Assembly (NCBI RefSeq): GCF_000183135.1
Contig: NC_014734.1
Location: forward strand, 1,426,001 to 1,490,000
Source: Paludibacter propionicigenes WB4
GTDB lineage: Bacteria > Bacteroidota > Bacteroidia > Bacteroidales > Paludibacteraceae
Length of the DNA stretch: 64,000 bases
Direction of reading: 5' to 3'
The notes under the pieces are model-generated. The model searched no databases. It worked only from the letters and a program-made list of their open reading frames with translations, and was not told the DNA's origin. Shown in pieces: positions 22,766-32,298 of the stretch (the first letter of the stretch is position 1; each line of letters opens with the position of its first letter). The position numbers were made by a program, and so were the translations under genes.

Positions 22766-25102
22766 TTACCATGCCCCTATTTCATCCAAAAACAAGACGC
22801 CACATTCAGCATTTTCCAATTTATCGGGTGGACAATAATTAGCATTTCGGAGTTGAACCTTCAGGTAACGCACCTCGGTAGGCGTGAATGTAAACACGGG
22901 ACGTACGATAACTTTATCGGGAGATGTAGGTGGAGTAAAATGTTTCTCAGCCAGCAGACGGTAGTTCACACCATCCGTCGAACCGTACAATTTTATTTCT
23001 GGCGAAATTTGCGCACACATAGCCGGAGCATTCAACATTCCCACACTGAAATGCTCAATTTTTAGAGCAGACTGCATATCCACCACCAGCTCAACATCCC
23101 TGCCCTTACCAAAACCTACCCACTGAGCATAAACTTTGTCGTTGCCCGGCACACCATCGGTCAATGCTCGTGAATTTCCGCCGTCGTACCATCCGCCTTG
23201 TTGGTTTTGCGTATAAGCCAGTCCGGTTAATTTACTCAACTGATAAGATTTTGTAATCGTTCTCCCCCGTTGTTTTCCGCCAATAAATGCCTTAGCTGCA
23301 ACTTCAGCCGATTCTGACAAGATAAACGGAGCTTTATATACGGTGGTTTTGCCATTAATAATATAATGAATCCGAGCATTGGGACAATCGCACGAAAGCG
23401 AGATTTGCAATTTCTTATCGGCTGTAACGGCAGATTGAAACTGGACCTCATAGAAAGACTTCGAAGCTTTGATACCCAACTGTTCATAACGATTAAACTC
23501 CGACGGCATACGGTTTCTGAACGATTCCCAATTTCGGGTTGCTTTATCGCTCCATACCACCTCCGCCATGGCCGAAAGACGAGGAAACACCATATATTCA
23601 ACACTTTCAGCCGTCGGCATATACTCCGTCCACACATTGGCCTGTGCACCCAGCACATGCTTTGCCTCGTCGGCAGTAAGTTCAGTAGGTATCGGTTCAT
23701 ATTCGTATACCATTTTCAGGGGTAAAAAGCCGCCGATAGTGGTTGGCTCGTTCAGCGGTTCGGCCTGGTATTTATCGAAATAACAATATGTTCCGGGAGT
23801 CATAATCACATCGTTGCCGGCTTTAGCAGCAGTTATACCACCCTGCGTACCCCGCCAGGACATCACCGTAGCATTAGGATCCAATCCACCATCCAATATC
23901 TCATCCCAACCAATCATTTTCCGACCCTTGGAATTTAAAAACCGCTCTATCCGGTGTACGAAATAGCTCTGTAGCCCGTTTTCATCTTTCAGATTCAGAT
24001 TTTTTATCATTGCCTGACAATCCGGACAGGTTTTCCAACGGTCTTTCGGGCATTCATCACCACCAATATGAATATATGTGCTTGGGAAAATAGCCATAAT
24101 CTCGGTCAATACATCCTCCAGAAATTTGAATGTGGTATCGCGCGGACAATATACCTCCTTGAAAACACCCCATTTAGTTGCCACTTTCACCGACGAATCC
24201 TGCTTGCACGACAAATACGGATAAGCCGCAATAGCCGCCTGTGCATGCCCCGGAAGTTCTATTTCGGGAATCACCGTAATAAACCGCTCTTTGGCATAAG
24301 CCACTATTTCGCGTGCTTCGGCTTGCGTATAAAATCCACCGTAGGGTTTACCATCGTACGCCTGAGGTAGCCGGTCGTAGTAATAGCCCACCAGCGTTTC
24401 AGCACGCTTCGAACCAACTTCCGTCAGACGCGGATATTTCTTTATCTCAATGCGCCAACCCTGATCTTCGGTAAGATGCCAGTGAAAAGTATTGAATTTA
24501 TGAATGGCCATAGCATCAATATACTTTTTGATAAACGCTATCGGAAAGAAATGACGACAAACATCCAAATGCAACCCCCTGTAAGCAAAACGTGGCGAGT
24601 CCTTAATCTCCACCGCACGGGCCGACCATTTTTTACCTGCTACCAACTTCTTTCCATAGATTGCTTCAGGCAAAAGTTGATACAAAGTATGCAAACCATA
24701 GAAGAAACCGTTAGCTGCTGATGCTTTTATACTGATTGCATTTGCCGAAATACTCAAGCGATAAGCTTCAGCATTTTCAAGATTCACCTCCGGCTGAAAT
24801 ATCACAGCATTGTTGGTTTTCCGATTAGCGTTAGCAATGTCCGCCATGGCTAATTTTATGCCCGAAACCACCTCAAAGTGCGCTGAAAACTGCCGTGCCA
24901 GCCTCAACACCTCCGGCTTATTAAACGGGCAATAAACAGTGGTTCGTTTATTAAAAGTAAATGAACCGGATTGGGGAATTAATGTTTGAGGATAAGGAAT
25001 AATGTTGTATTCGCCTGCCAAAAGCAAACTAAATGAGTTACAACCCACAAGCACACAAACTCCCATCAAACGGCGTCGAAAAAAAGTTGAAAGTTTTATC
25101 AT
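22766..25102 (-). CDS. Beta-N-acetylhexosaminidase, GH20
   Basis: A 778-residue secreted glycosidase. A signal peptide (FFRRRLMGVCVLVGCNSFSLLLAG) is followed by the GH20b helper domain (YNIIPYPQTLIPQSGSFTF), then the catalytic TIM barrel from about 165: FHWHLTEDQGWRIEIKKYP and HIGGDECPKDRWKTCPDC with the catalytic Asp-Glu pair near residues 348-350. The last about 130 residues (ALKIEHFSVGMLNAPAM to YLKVQLRNANYCPP) resemble a discoidin/F5-8C carbohydrate-binding domain. It removes terminal GlcNAc or GalNAc from glycans in the periplasm or at the surface using substrate-assisted catalysis. It stands alone rather than in a SusCD locus. Exact glycan target unknown. Confidence 0.93.
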   Translation of the reverse strand: MIKLSTFFRRRLMGVCVLVGCNSFSLLLAGEYNIIPYPQTLIPQSGSFTFNKRTTVYCPFNKPEVLRLARQFSAHFEVVSGIKLAMADIANANRKTNNAVIFQPEVNLENAEAYRLSISANAISIKASAANGFFYGLHTLYQLLPEAIYGKKLVAGKKWSARAVEIKDSPRFAYRGLHLDVCRHFFPIAFIKKYIDAMAIHKFNTFHWHLTEDQGWRIEIKKYPRLTEVGSKRAETLVGYYYDRLPQAYDGKPYGGFYTQAEAREIVAYAKERFITVIPEIELPGHAQAAIAAYPYLSCKQDSSVKVATKWGVFKEVYCPRDTTFKFLEDVLTEIMAIFPSTYIHIGGDECPKDRWKTCPDCQAMIKNLNLKDENGLQSYFVHRIERFLNSKGRKMIGWDEILDGGLDPNATVMSWRGTQGGITAAKAGNDVIMTPGTYCYFDKYQAEPLNEPTTIGGFLPLKMVYEYEPIPTELTADEAKHVLGAQANVWTEYMPTAESVEYMVFPRLSAMAEVVWSDKATRNWESFRNRMPSEFNRYEQLGIKASKSFYEVQFQSAVTADKKLQISLSCDCPNARIHYIINGKTTVYKAPFILSESAEVAAKAFIGGKQRGRTITKSYQLSKLTGLAYTQNQQGGWYDGGNSRALTDGVPGNDKVYAQWVGFGKGRDVELVVDMQSALKIEHFSVGMLNAPAMCAQISPEIKLYGSTDGVNYRLLAEKHFTPPTSPDKVIVRPVFTFTPTEVRYLKVQLRNANYCPPDKLENAECGVLFLDEIGAW

Positions 25103-25133
25103 TATCTTTAAAATATTTTGATTTTAAGCCTTA

Positions 25134-25141
25134 CAAATATA
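25134..25141 (-). promoter_or_regulatory. Candidate -7 box of the GH20 gene
   Basis: Minus strand TATATTTG, 32 bp before the GH20 start codon. No correctly spaced -33 TTTG was found. The remainder of the 25142-25368 gap shows nothing else. Confidence 0.4.
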
Positions 25142-25368
25142 GAGTTTTTTAAGCAATTACTGCTGCTTTTTCAATCAGAAAACCTGATAAATATTCATTT
25201 TAGGATTCGTTTGAATACTAAAAAAAGCTAAGACCAAAATTCTATCCAACTATTTATCAACCATATAAAAAAACGGCTCCCGGCACTGTCAAAAAATAAT
25301 AAGACGAAATACGAAGGAAAAAAAATAATTCCTTACCTTAGTAGCCTGAAAACTAACAAAAAGACTAT

Positions 25369-25989
25369 ATGCTTATAATTGGAATTGCGGGTGGAACAGG
25401 TTCAGGAAAATCAACCGTTGTACGCAAAATTTTAGAACGGCTGCCACAAGGCGAAGTGGTAATTCTTCCTCAGGATTCATATTATCGCGACAGTAGCCAT
25501 TTACCGCTCGAAGAAAGACTGGAAATAAACTTCGATCATCCCGATTCGATAGAATTTGAGCTTTTGGTGCAACACCTGAAAGAGTTGAAAAATGGTAAAG
25601 CGATAGAACAACCCATTTATTCGTACCTTACCTGCACACGCGCCACCGAAACCATTACGATACACCCGTGCCACGTCATCATTGTGGAGGGAATACTGGT
25701 ACTAACCAACCCCGAACTGCGGGACATGATGGATTTGAAAGTATTTGTTGATGCCGATGCCGATGACCGACTAATACGCGTAATCAACAGAGACATTGTA
25801 GAGCGAGGCCGCTCTGTAAACAAAGTGATGGAACGCTACGAGTGCACCGTAAAACCTATGCATCTGCAATTCATAGAACCATCCAAGCGCTTTGCCGACT
25901 TAATTATCCCGCAGGGAGGAAACAACCATATTGCCATTGATATTCTAACAAAATATATACTGAGCAGACAATTAACTATTCATAATTGA
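25369..25989 (+). CDS. udk: Uridine kinase
   Basis: A 206-residue cytosolic kinase. P-loop GGTGSGKS at residues 8-15, then VVILPQDSYYRD, INFDHPDSIEF, and VIIVEGILVLTNPELRD with the lid and R-rich RLIRVINRDIVERGRS region. It phosphorylates uridine and cytidine for pyrimidine salvage. The length and motif order are standard for the family. A TTATCAGT-family repeat lies between it and the exonuclease gene, so operon membership is uncertain. Confidence 0.95.
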   Translation: MLIIGIAGGTGSGKSTVVRKILERLPQGEVVILPQDSYYRDSSHLPLEERLEINFDHPDSIEFELLVQHLKELKNGKAIEQPIYSYLTCTRATETITIHPCHVIIVEGILVLTNPELRDMMDLKVFVDADADDRLIRVINRDIVERGRSVNKVMERYECTVKPMHLQFIEPSKRFADLIIPQGGNNHIAIDILTKYILSRQLTIHN

Positions 25990-26019
25990 TTACTGCTCAC
26001 TGATAACTGTTCACTGAAA
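25989..26019. repeat. TTATCAGT-family repeat word after udk
   Basis: GATTACTGCTCACTGATAAC and ACTGTTCACTG, overlapping the udk stop codon. Same family as at 21254. Confidence 0.65.
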
Positions 26020-26028
26020 CGAAATCTT

Positions 26029-26766
26029 ATGATGAAAAACGAACTACAAAAAATCATGTTTTTGGACATTGAAACTGTTCCTCAAACATCTGATTTTTCG
26101 GAATTGCCTGAAGATTTGGCTCATTTATGGGAAGAGAAATTCAATCTGATTCATAAGCGTATGCCCGAGAAGTATTCAGAAGAAACCACTGCGGCTGAAG
26201 GTTTCAATACCAGTGCGGGCATCTATTCAGAATTCGGCAAAATTGTGTGCATCTCCGTAGGATTTATCTTTTTTCAGGGCGAAACAATGCATTTCCGCAC
26301 TAAGTCATTCTGCGGCGATGACGAAAAAGAGATTCTCACCGGGTTTACCGAACTGATTCATAAATTCTGTATCACCAAAGAACACACACTGTGTGGGCAC
26401 AACATAAAAGAATTCGACATACCGTATATTTGCCGACGAATGCTTATAAACGGATTAAAATTACCATCAATCCTCAACATTTCAGGGAAAAAGCCTTGGG
26501 ATATTACATTCATTGACACACTCGAATTGTGGAAATTTGGAGATTACAAAAACTACACCGCCCTGAAATTGCTCACGGCAGTTTTTGGCATCCCTACTCC
26601 TAAAGATGATATCGATGGAAGTCAGGTAGCAGGCGTTTATTACAAAGAAAAGAATGTAAACCGTATAGCACAATACTGCCAAAAAGATGTGGTTGCCACC
26701 GCTCAGGTTTTTCTCCGACTGAACGGATTGGAGCTTATCGACAACCAAAATATCCAGTTTATCTGA
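26029..26766 (+). CDS. Predicted 3'-5' exonuclease (DEDD, PolB-like)
   Basis: A 245-residue protein with exonuclease-fold motifs in order: Exo I FLDIETVP with the DxE pair (about 14-20), Exo II CGHNIKEFDIPYICRR (about 124-139), and Exo III YCQKDVVATAQVF with Tyr and Asp (about 219-231), which places it in the DEDDy group. It should degrade single-stranded DNA or RNA from the 3' end with two metal ions. There is no polymerase domain. Two adjacent ATG codons (26029 and 26032) could serve as the start. The cellular substrate is not known. Confidence 0.85.
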   Translation: MMKNELQKIMFLDIETVPQTSDFSELPEDLAHLWEEKFNLIHKRMPEKYSEETTAAEGFNTSAGIYSEFGKIVCISVGFIFFQGETMHFRTKSFCGDDEKEILTGFTELIHKFCITKEHTLCGHNIKEFDIPYICRRMLINGLKLPSILNISGKKPWDITFIDTLELWKFGDYKNYTALKLLTAVFGIPTPKDDIDGSQVAGVYYKEKNVNRIAQYCQKDVVATAQVFLRLNGLELIDNQNIQFI

Positions 26767-26777
26767 ACCCTCTTTTT

Positions 26778-28160
26778 ATGAAAAGAAGACTACCGATAAT
26801 TCCATTAGTATTCTCTGTCTTTGTGTTCACCGGCTGTGGACATAAAAAGATGGTAGAATCATCGGTAGGTAATATTGTCGATCTGAAGGGGATAGTTGAC
26901 TCGGATACGCTGAGAGTTGCTACCATGACCGGTTCTACTTCTTATTTTATGTATCGGGATGAACTGATGGGTTTTGATTACGAAATGGCCGAAAATCTGG
27001 CCGACTACCTGCACGTCAATATCAAAATAAGCGTTGCCCGGTCGGAAAAGGAGATGCTGGAATGGCTCGAGAACGGCAAAGTAGATTTGCTTGCCTACAA
27101 CATGGTAGAAACAAAAGAGCTTAAGAATAAATTCAGTTTTGTTTTTCCACAACCGGACACTTACCAGGTTTTAGTGCAAAGTATCGGTGCCAATGCGCTT
27201 TCGGATGTTACCCAGCTCGAAGGAAAAGACGTGTACGTAAAAGCAAATAGCCCATTTCACAAGCGGCTTACGGCGCTAAACGAAGAAATTGGGGGGACGA
27301 TTAACGTTATTCTGGCTCCGGACTCGCTCAATAACGACGACCTGATAGACATGGTGGCCGAAAATAAGATAAGTTACACACTGGCTTATAACAACCTGGC
27401 ACAGCTTCACCGATCTTACAACCGAAAATTGGATTGCCACATGCCTGTGGGATTTAATCAGCGAAACGGCTGGCTGATCAACACCGGCTGTGTGAACCTG
27501 AGAAAAGCAATAGAAAAATGGCAACAATTACCCGAAACGGACCTTATGGTTTCGAACCTGCGGGGCAAATACCTTGATAAAAATCCTTTTCTTTCGCTTC
27601 GCAGGATAGAAATACCCAAAGGAAGCATATCACCTTTCGACCGCTTGTTTAAAAAATATGCCCCTGTTATAAACTGGGACTGGCGATTACTCGCCGCTGT
27701 GGCTTTTCATGAGTCGCGCTTCAACACTACCGAAGTTTCTTGGGCGGGTGCAGCCGGACTTATGCAACTTATGCCCCACACCGCTTCCAACTTCGGATTA
27801 AACAAGAATAATTGCTTTGACCCCGAAATGAATATCGAAGCCAGCGTACAGTATATAAAGAGTTTGAATCTATCATTTAGTCAGGTAAGCAATAAAGAAG
27901 AACGAATCAGGTTTATACTGGCTGCATACAACTCCGGTCCGGCGCATATACTTGATGCCATGGCACTGACAAAGAAATACGGCAAAAAACAACATACATG
28001 GTTTAACCACGTTGAGTATTTTCTTCTCAAAATGAGCGAATCGCAATTTTACCAAGATCCGGTGGTAAAATACGGTTACTTCAGAGGAAAAGAAACGGCA
28101 AAATACGTTCACAATACACTCGAAACCTATGAAAAATATCGCAAAAAAACAAACAACTAA
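26778..28160 (+). CDS. MltF-like membrane-bound lytic transglycosylase
   Basis: A 460-residue lipoprotein (lipobox FVFTGC, Cys20). The first part (about 45-280) is a solute-binding-protein fold (DTLRVATMTGSTSYFMYRDE, LMGFDYEMAENLADYL), and the second a soluble-lytic-transglycosylase domain with the catalytic Glu312 in AFHESRFN, followed by SWAGAAGLMQLMP and AAYNSGPAHI. This is the MltF layout: the enzyme cuts peptidoglycan glycan strands to give 1,6-anhydroMurNAc ends and its first domain can sense muropeptides. It starts 11 bp after the exonuclease stop. Confidence 0.92.
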   Translation: MKRRLPIIPLVFSVFVFTGCGHKKMVESSVGNIVDLKGIVDSDTLRVATMTGSTSYFMYRDELMGFDYEMAENLADYLHVNIKISVARSEKEMLEWLENGKVDLLAYNMVETKELKNKFSFVFPQPDTYQVLVQSIGANALSDVTQLEGKDVYVKANSPFHKRLTALNEEIGGTINVILAPDSLNNDDLIDMVAENKISYTLAYNNLAQLHRSYNRKLDCHMPVGFNQRNGWLINTGCVNLRKAIEKWQQLPETDLMVSNLRGKYLDKNPFLSLRRIEIPKGSISPFDRLFKKYAPVINWDWRLLAAVAFHESRFNTTEVSWAGAAGLMQLMPHTASNFGLNKNNCFDPEMNIEASVQYIKSLNLSFSQVSNKEERIRFILAAYNSGPAHILDAMALTKKYGKKQHTWFNHVEYFLLKMSESQFYQDPVVKYGYFRGKETAKYVHNTLETYEKYRKKTNN

Positions 28161-28192
28161 TCTTTTTCTTATTCTCAAATTACAATAATATT

Positions 28193-29416
28193 ATGCCAAA
28201 AAGCGAAATAATTCTAATCAATATCTCAGGAGATGATAAACCGGGAGTAACAACAGCTGTTACAGAAATTTTAGGAAATTATAATGCCACCATTCTGGAT
28301 ATCGGTCAGGCTGATATACATCACACCTTGTCGTTGGGCATACTCTTCAAAATGTCCGACGATGCTCAATCGGGACATATACTGAAAGAAGTCCTGTTTA
28401 AATGCTCCGAACTAAATGTCAACGTGCGCTTTACGGCAATTTCTACCGAACGATATGATAATTGGGTATCAAGACAGGGACAAGACCGATATATCGTCAC
28501 CATACTCGGCAAGGTAATAACCGCAAAACAATTATCAACCGTCACCAAAGCCGTTTCTGATCAAAATTTGAACATTGATGCTATCATTCGTCTTTCCGGG
28601 CGACCATCATTAGAAATCAACGAAGAAAATGCTACTCGCTCTTGCATAGAGCTTTCGGTCAGAGGCACGTTGCATGATAAGAACGCATTGTCATCGCAAT
28701 TTATGCAGTACTCTGCCGAACTGGGAATAGATATTTCGTTTCAAAAAGATGATATGTTTCGCCGAAACCGACGTCTGATATGCTTCGACATGGACTCTAC
28801 GCTAATTAAAACCGAAGTTATTGACGAACTGGCCGACCGGGCAGGAGTTGGAGAACAGGTACGAGCCATTACAGAATCGGCTATGCGTGGCGAAATAGAC
28901 TTTAGCGAGAGTTTCAAGCAACGTGTGTCGCTGCTCAAAGGGCTAGACGAAAGTGTTATGAAAGAAATTGCCGACAATCTTCCCATCATGGATGGAGCTG
29001 AACGCCTGATTTCAATCTTGAAGAAAATAGGGTTTAAAGTGGCTATTTTGTCGGGCGGATTTACTTACTTCGGCAATTCGCTGAAAAAGAAATTTGATGT
29101 GGATTACGTATATGCCAACGAGCTCGAAATTCAGGATGGAAAGCTTACCGGAAATCATGTGGGTGACATTGTTGATGGAAAGCGTAAAGCTGAGTTACTC
29201 AAACTCATTGCTCAGGTTGAGAAAATTGAACTTGAACAGGTGATAGCCGTAGGCGATGGAGCCAACGATCTACCCATGCTTAACCTTGCCGGACTTGGTA
29301 TTGCCTTCCATGCCAAACCAAAGGTAAAAGAAAACGCACAACAATCTATTTCCACTATTGGTTTGGACGGAGTTTTGTACTTTCTTGGTTTCAGAGATAT
29401 TCATATCGATAACTAA
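28193..29416 (+). CDS. serB: Phosphoserine phosphatase with ACT domains
   Basis: A 407-residue protein. Two ACT-type regulatory domains occupy about 1-185 (ILINISGDDKPGVTTAVTEI; YIVTILGKVITAKQLSTV). The HAD phosphatase follows: CFDMDSTLIKTEVID with Asp199 nucleophile and Asp201, then KVAILSGGF, and AVGDGANDLPML with the metal-binding Asp residues. It makes serine from phosphoserine. The double ACT front fits serine or other amino-acid feedback. It lies 32 bp after the mltF-like gene; whether they share a transcript is unclear. Confidence 0.95.
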   Translation: MPKSEIILINISGDDKPGVTTAVTEILGNYNATILDIGQADIHHTLSLGILFKMSDDAQSGHILKEVLFKCSELNVNVRFTAISTERYDNWVSRQGQDRYIVTILGKVITAKQLSTVTKAVSDQNLNIDAIIRLSGRPSLEINEENATRSCIELSVRGTLHDKNALSSQFMQYSAELGIDISFQKDDMFRRNRRLICFDMDSTLIKTEVIDELADRAGVGEQVRAITESAMRGEIDFSESFKQRVSLLKGLDESVMKEIADNLPIMDGAERLISILKKIGFKVAILSGGFTYFGNSLKKKFDVDYVYANELEIQDGKLTGNHVGDIVDGKRKAELLKLIAQVEKIELEQVIAVGDGANDLPMLNLAGLGIAFHAKPKVKENAQQSISTIGLDGVLYFLGFRDIHIDN

Positions 29417-29441
29417 CAAACCTTCATTCAGAAAAAAAAAG

Positions 29442-30083
29442 ATGAAAGCAATCGTGATTGGTGGAACGGGTATGGTTGGCAAGCAATTGCTTAAACAGCT
29501 GACAGAAAATGATACTTATTCTGAAATTATTTCGCTGGTGCGTCGACCCAGCAAGCTGTCACATGCCAAACTGAAAGAAGAAGTTATCGATTTCGATCGC
29601 CTCAACGATTATTCAGGATTAATCAACGCCGAGGTGCTTTTTTCAACCCTGGGGACAACCATTGCACAAGCTAAAACCAAAAAAGCTCAATTCAAAGTTG
29701 ACTACACATACCAACTCACAGTAGCCGAAATTGCTGCTGCCAATGGTATTAGCAGCTATGTATTAGTCTCATCTGCAGGTGCAAGTTCATCGTCAGCGCT
29801 GTTTTACCCCAACATGAAAGGGAAATTAGACGATGCCGTTCGCAAACTTCCGTTCAAAGTCATCAGTATCCTACGCCCCGGTCAGCTCGATGGCATTCGA
29901 GAAGAAAAACGAGTTACAGAAAAAATATCACTGACTGTCATGTACTTTCTGAATCGATTTGGGATTCTGAAACGGTATAAGCCTATACAAGCTCACGAAG
30001 TTGCCCGAGCCATGATTAATGCTGCTGCACAAAAAGAATCTGCAATCTACACCCTGTCGGAAGTATTCGATTTGGCAAAATAG
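29442..30083 (+). CDS. NAD(P)-binding Rossmann-fold protein (HTATIP2-like)
   Basis: A 213-residue protein that begins with the nucleotide-binding motif AIVIGGTGMVGKQLLKQL. Further features are LFSTLGTTIAQAKTKKAQ, YVLVSSAGASSSSALFYPNMKGKLD with a YxxxK-like active-site region, and ILRPGQLDG. It resembles the atypical short-chain dehydrogenases of the HTATIP2/NAD(P)H-binding group; the substrate is not known. The frame is open back to 29358 inside serB, but ATG 29442 directly before the Rossmann strand is the sensible start, 25 bp after serB with an A-rich leader. Confidence 0.85.
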   Translation: MKAIVIGGTGMVGKQLLKQLTENDTYSEIISLVRRPSKLSHAKLKEEVIDFDRLNDYSGLINAEVLFSTLGTTIAQAKTKKAQFKVDYTYQLTVAEIAAANGISSYVLVSSAGASSSSALFYPNMKGKLDDAVRKLPFKVISILRPGQLDGIREEKRVTEKISLTVMYFLNRFGILKRYKPIQAHEVARAMINAAAQKESAIYTLSEVFDLAK

Positions 30084-30334
30084 TTTCTGTCCTTACTGAT
30101 AAATCTTCTGTTCTAACCCTACCACAGAAAAAAATCATTTTAAGCACTTACTAATTATAAGTTACAATCTTATAAAATGGCTTAAAAGCATCAAATTTTA
30201 CTACATTTAAGTAGGATATTGAAATAAATAAGTCTATTTCCTGATATATAAGATTCAATATATACATTTTATTTACCTATAATACAGATATTTATAAAAA
30301 TTACAGCCTTTTAAGAACAAATATTTATTCATCG

Positions 30335-30367
30335 TTGTTTCAATTTGAAATTAAACTTGTATTTTTG
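30335..30367 (+). promoter_or_regulatory. Candidate promoter of the alanine dehydrogenase gene
   Basis: TTG at 30335-30337, 22 bp, then TATTTTTG at 30360-30367; the -7 box is exact, the spacing is slightly long. Leader about 65 nt. The remainder of the 355-bp gap after 30083 is AT-rich with no ORF and no recognised repeat. Confidence 0.45.
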
Positions 30368-30438
30368 CTTTGATTTTAACCAGCTCATAAAGCTGATTAA
30401 AGATACATGCTACGAACTTTTTTTTAAATTATAAGGAT

Positions 30439-31524
30439 ATGATAATTGGAATTCCAAAAGAAATCAAAAACAACGAGAGTAGGGTTGCACTGACACCCGG
30501 GGGAGCAAAAACCCTAGTAATGAACAAGCATACCGTATATGTGGAAACGCATGCCGGCGAAAACAGCGGATTTAGCGACGAGCAATACTTAAAAGCCGGG
30601 GCTCACATATTGCCTACCGCAGCCGAAGTATTTACAATTGCTGAAATGATAATAAAGGTAAAAGAACCTATTCAAAGCGAGTACAAACTTATCAAACCTA
30701 ACCAGTTACTTTTTACCTATTTTCATTTTGCATCAAACAAAGAACTTACTCTTGCCATGATTGAAAGCGGAGCAACTTGTCTGGCTTATGAAACCGTAGA
30801 AAAATCTGACAAAACATTACCTCTTCTCATTCCAATGTCGGAAGTAGCCGGGAGAATGTCAATTCAGGAAGGTGCTCGTTGTCTGGAAAAACCGAAAGGT
30901 GGAAAAGGAATTTTACTGGGTGGCGTACCGGGAGTTAAACCCGCCAACGTACTTGTTTTAGGAGGTGGAGTTGTTGGTACTCAGGCAGCTTTAATGGCTG
31001 CAGGACTTGGAGCGCATGTAACTATAGCCGATATTTCATTGCCTCGTTTACGTTATCTAAGCGAAATTATGCCTGCCAATGTGGACACCTTAATGTCATC
31101 TACGTCTAACATAGAAGACATTTTACCTCACACTGATCTTGTAATTGGAGCAGTATTAATTCCGGGAGCAAAAGCACCACATCTTATCACTCGCGAAATG
31201 CTTAAACTTATGCAACCCGGATCGGTTCTCGTAGATGTTGCCATAGATCAGGGCGGTTGTTTTGAAACATCACACCCCACTACACACGCTGAACCTGTTT
31301 ATCAGATAGACGGCATTTCGCACTACTGCGTAGCCAACATTCCGGGTGCCGTGCCATTTACGTCAACATTGGCTCTGACTAACGCTACACTGCCTTATGC
31401 TGTCACCCTTGCCAATTTGGGTTGGGAAAAAGCCTGCGAACTTCACGAAGACTTGCGAAAAGGATTGAATATAGTGGAAGGCAAAGTAGTGTGCGAAGCT
31501 GTAGCCAACACATTTAACCTGTAA
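30439..31524 (+). CDS. ald: Alanine dehydrogenase
   Basis: A 361-residue enzyme. The start [22 protein letters not shown] is diagnostic, followed by [24 protein letters not shown], the NAD-binding [21 protein letters not shown] (split over about 170-190) and [21 protein letters not shown] near the active site. It interconverts alanine and pyruvate plus ammonium with NAD. It stands alone, with a bidirectional terminator 64 bp after the stop. Confidence 0.96.
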   Translation: MIIGIPKEIKNNESRVALTPGGAKTLVMNKHTVYVETHAGENSGFSDEQYLKAGAHILPTAAEVFTIAEMIIKVKEPIQSEYKLIKPNQLLFTYFHFASNKELTLAMIESGATCLAYETVEKSDKTLPLLIPMSEVAGRMSIQEGARCLEKPKGGKGILLGGVPGVKPANVLVLGGGVVGTQAALMAAGLGAHVTIADISLPRLRYLSEIMPANVDTLMSSTSNIEDILPHTDLVIGAVLIPGAKAPHLITREMLKLMQPGSVLVDVAIDQGGCFETSHPTTHAEPVYQIDGISHYCVANIPGAVPFTSTLALTNATLPYAVTLANLGWEKACELHEDLRKGLNIVEGKVVCEAVANTFNL

Positions 31525-31587
31525 GTAACAGAAAAAAGAACACCTTTGAACTGATTTAGCTCAACTTGTGTTTTTTATTTGAACAAT

Positions 31588-31629
31588 AAAAAAGAAGCCT
31601 CATTTCTATCAAGAAATGAGGCTTCTTTT
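31588..31629. terminator. Bidirectional terminator between ald and lptC
   Basis: Perfect stem GAAGCCTCATTTCT / AGAAATGAGGCTTC with A run on the left and T run on the right, between two convergent genes. Confidence 0.9.
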
Positions 31630-31663
31630 ATAATATATGTGATGAGAAATACTGTATTTTGAA

Positions 31664-32272
31664 TTATCGTTTATCTTCCGGTACAACAATGGGACCGGTA
31701 GCATTTCTAAAACTATACCGCGTCATTGATTGATTTGACTCAAAAGACAATGCATTAATAATACCCTGAGCTTTGGTGATTCTCACAAGCGTATCGGAAT
31801 AAATACGCTCCAGATTCTGGTTCCAAAACAAATGCTCCGTTTCAAAAAGTTCGCCCTGCAAATTAATCATCCTTACTTTGCCTTTCAGTTCCCAGATTTT
31901 TTCGTTCTGATTAAATTTCGCGTAGTTACTGTGAATATTGGCATCTACTTTTAAATCCGGATTAAAACGCTCTAAATGTATTCCTTTAGGAAACTCCCAG
32001 TACGGTTGCGCAGCTCTGTCATATACATCCCAACGAGGTGTAGATATTCTGTAACGCGTAATGCCCGAATCTGAAATAACTGTAGTAACTTCAGTTGCAT
32101 GCAGCTGAGGCATTGCCGAACGGTCTTTGACAGCAGAGATCTTAAGCGGTTTTTCCTGAGTACAGGCTACTAGCAATATTACAAATAAAGCACTACATAT
32201 TAACGCCCGACCAATCAAACCAAGTTTTATCAAACGGAGAATACCCAACATCTTTGGTCTCTTTTCAATCAT
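31664..32272 (-). CDS. lptC: LptC-like LPS export protein
   Basis: A 202-residue protein with a membrane/lipobox start (LIGRALICSALFVILLVAC) and a beta-jellyroll typical of LptC: PQLHATEVTTVISDSGITRY, YAKFNQNEKIWELKGKVRM and LFETEHLFWNQNLERIYSD. It carries LPS across the periplasm between LptF/G and LptA. The frame extends to a GTG at 32296; ATG 32272 is preferred. It follows an outer-membrane protein and coaX, an order conserved in Bacteroidales. With lptE at the window's left end, two parts of the LPS export system occur in separate loci. Confidence 0.88.
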   Translation of the reverse strand: MIEKRPKMLGILRLIKLGLIGRALICSALFVILLVACTQEKPLKISAVKDRSAMPQLHATEVTTVISDSGITRYRISTPRWDVYDRAAQPYWEFPKGIHLERFNPDLKVDANIHSNYAKFNQNEKIWELKGKVRMINLQGELFETEHLFWNQNLERIYSDTLVRITKAQGIINALSFESNQSMTRYSFRNATGPIVVPEDKR

Positions 32273-32298
32273 TATTTGGAGTTTGATTCCGTACACGA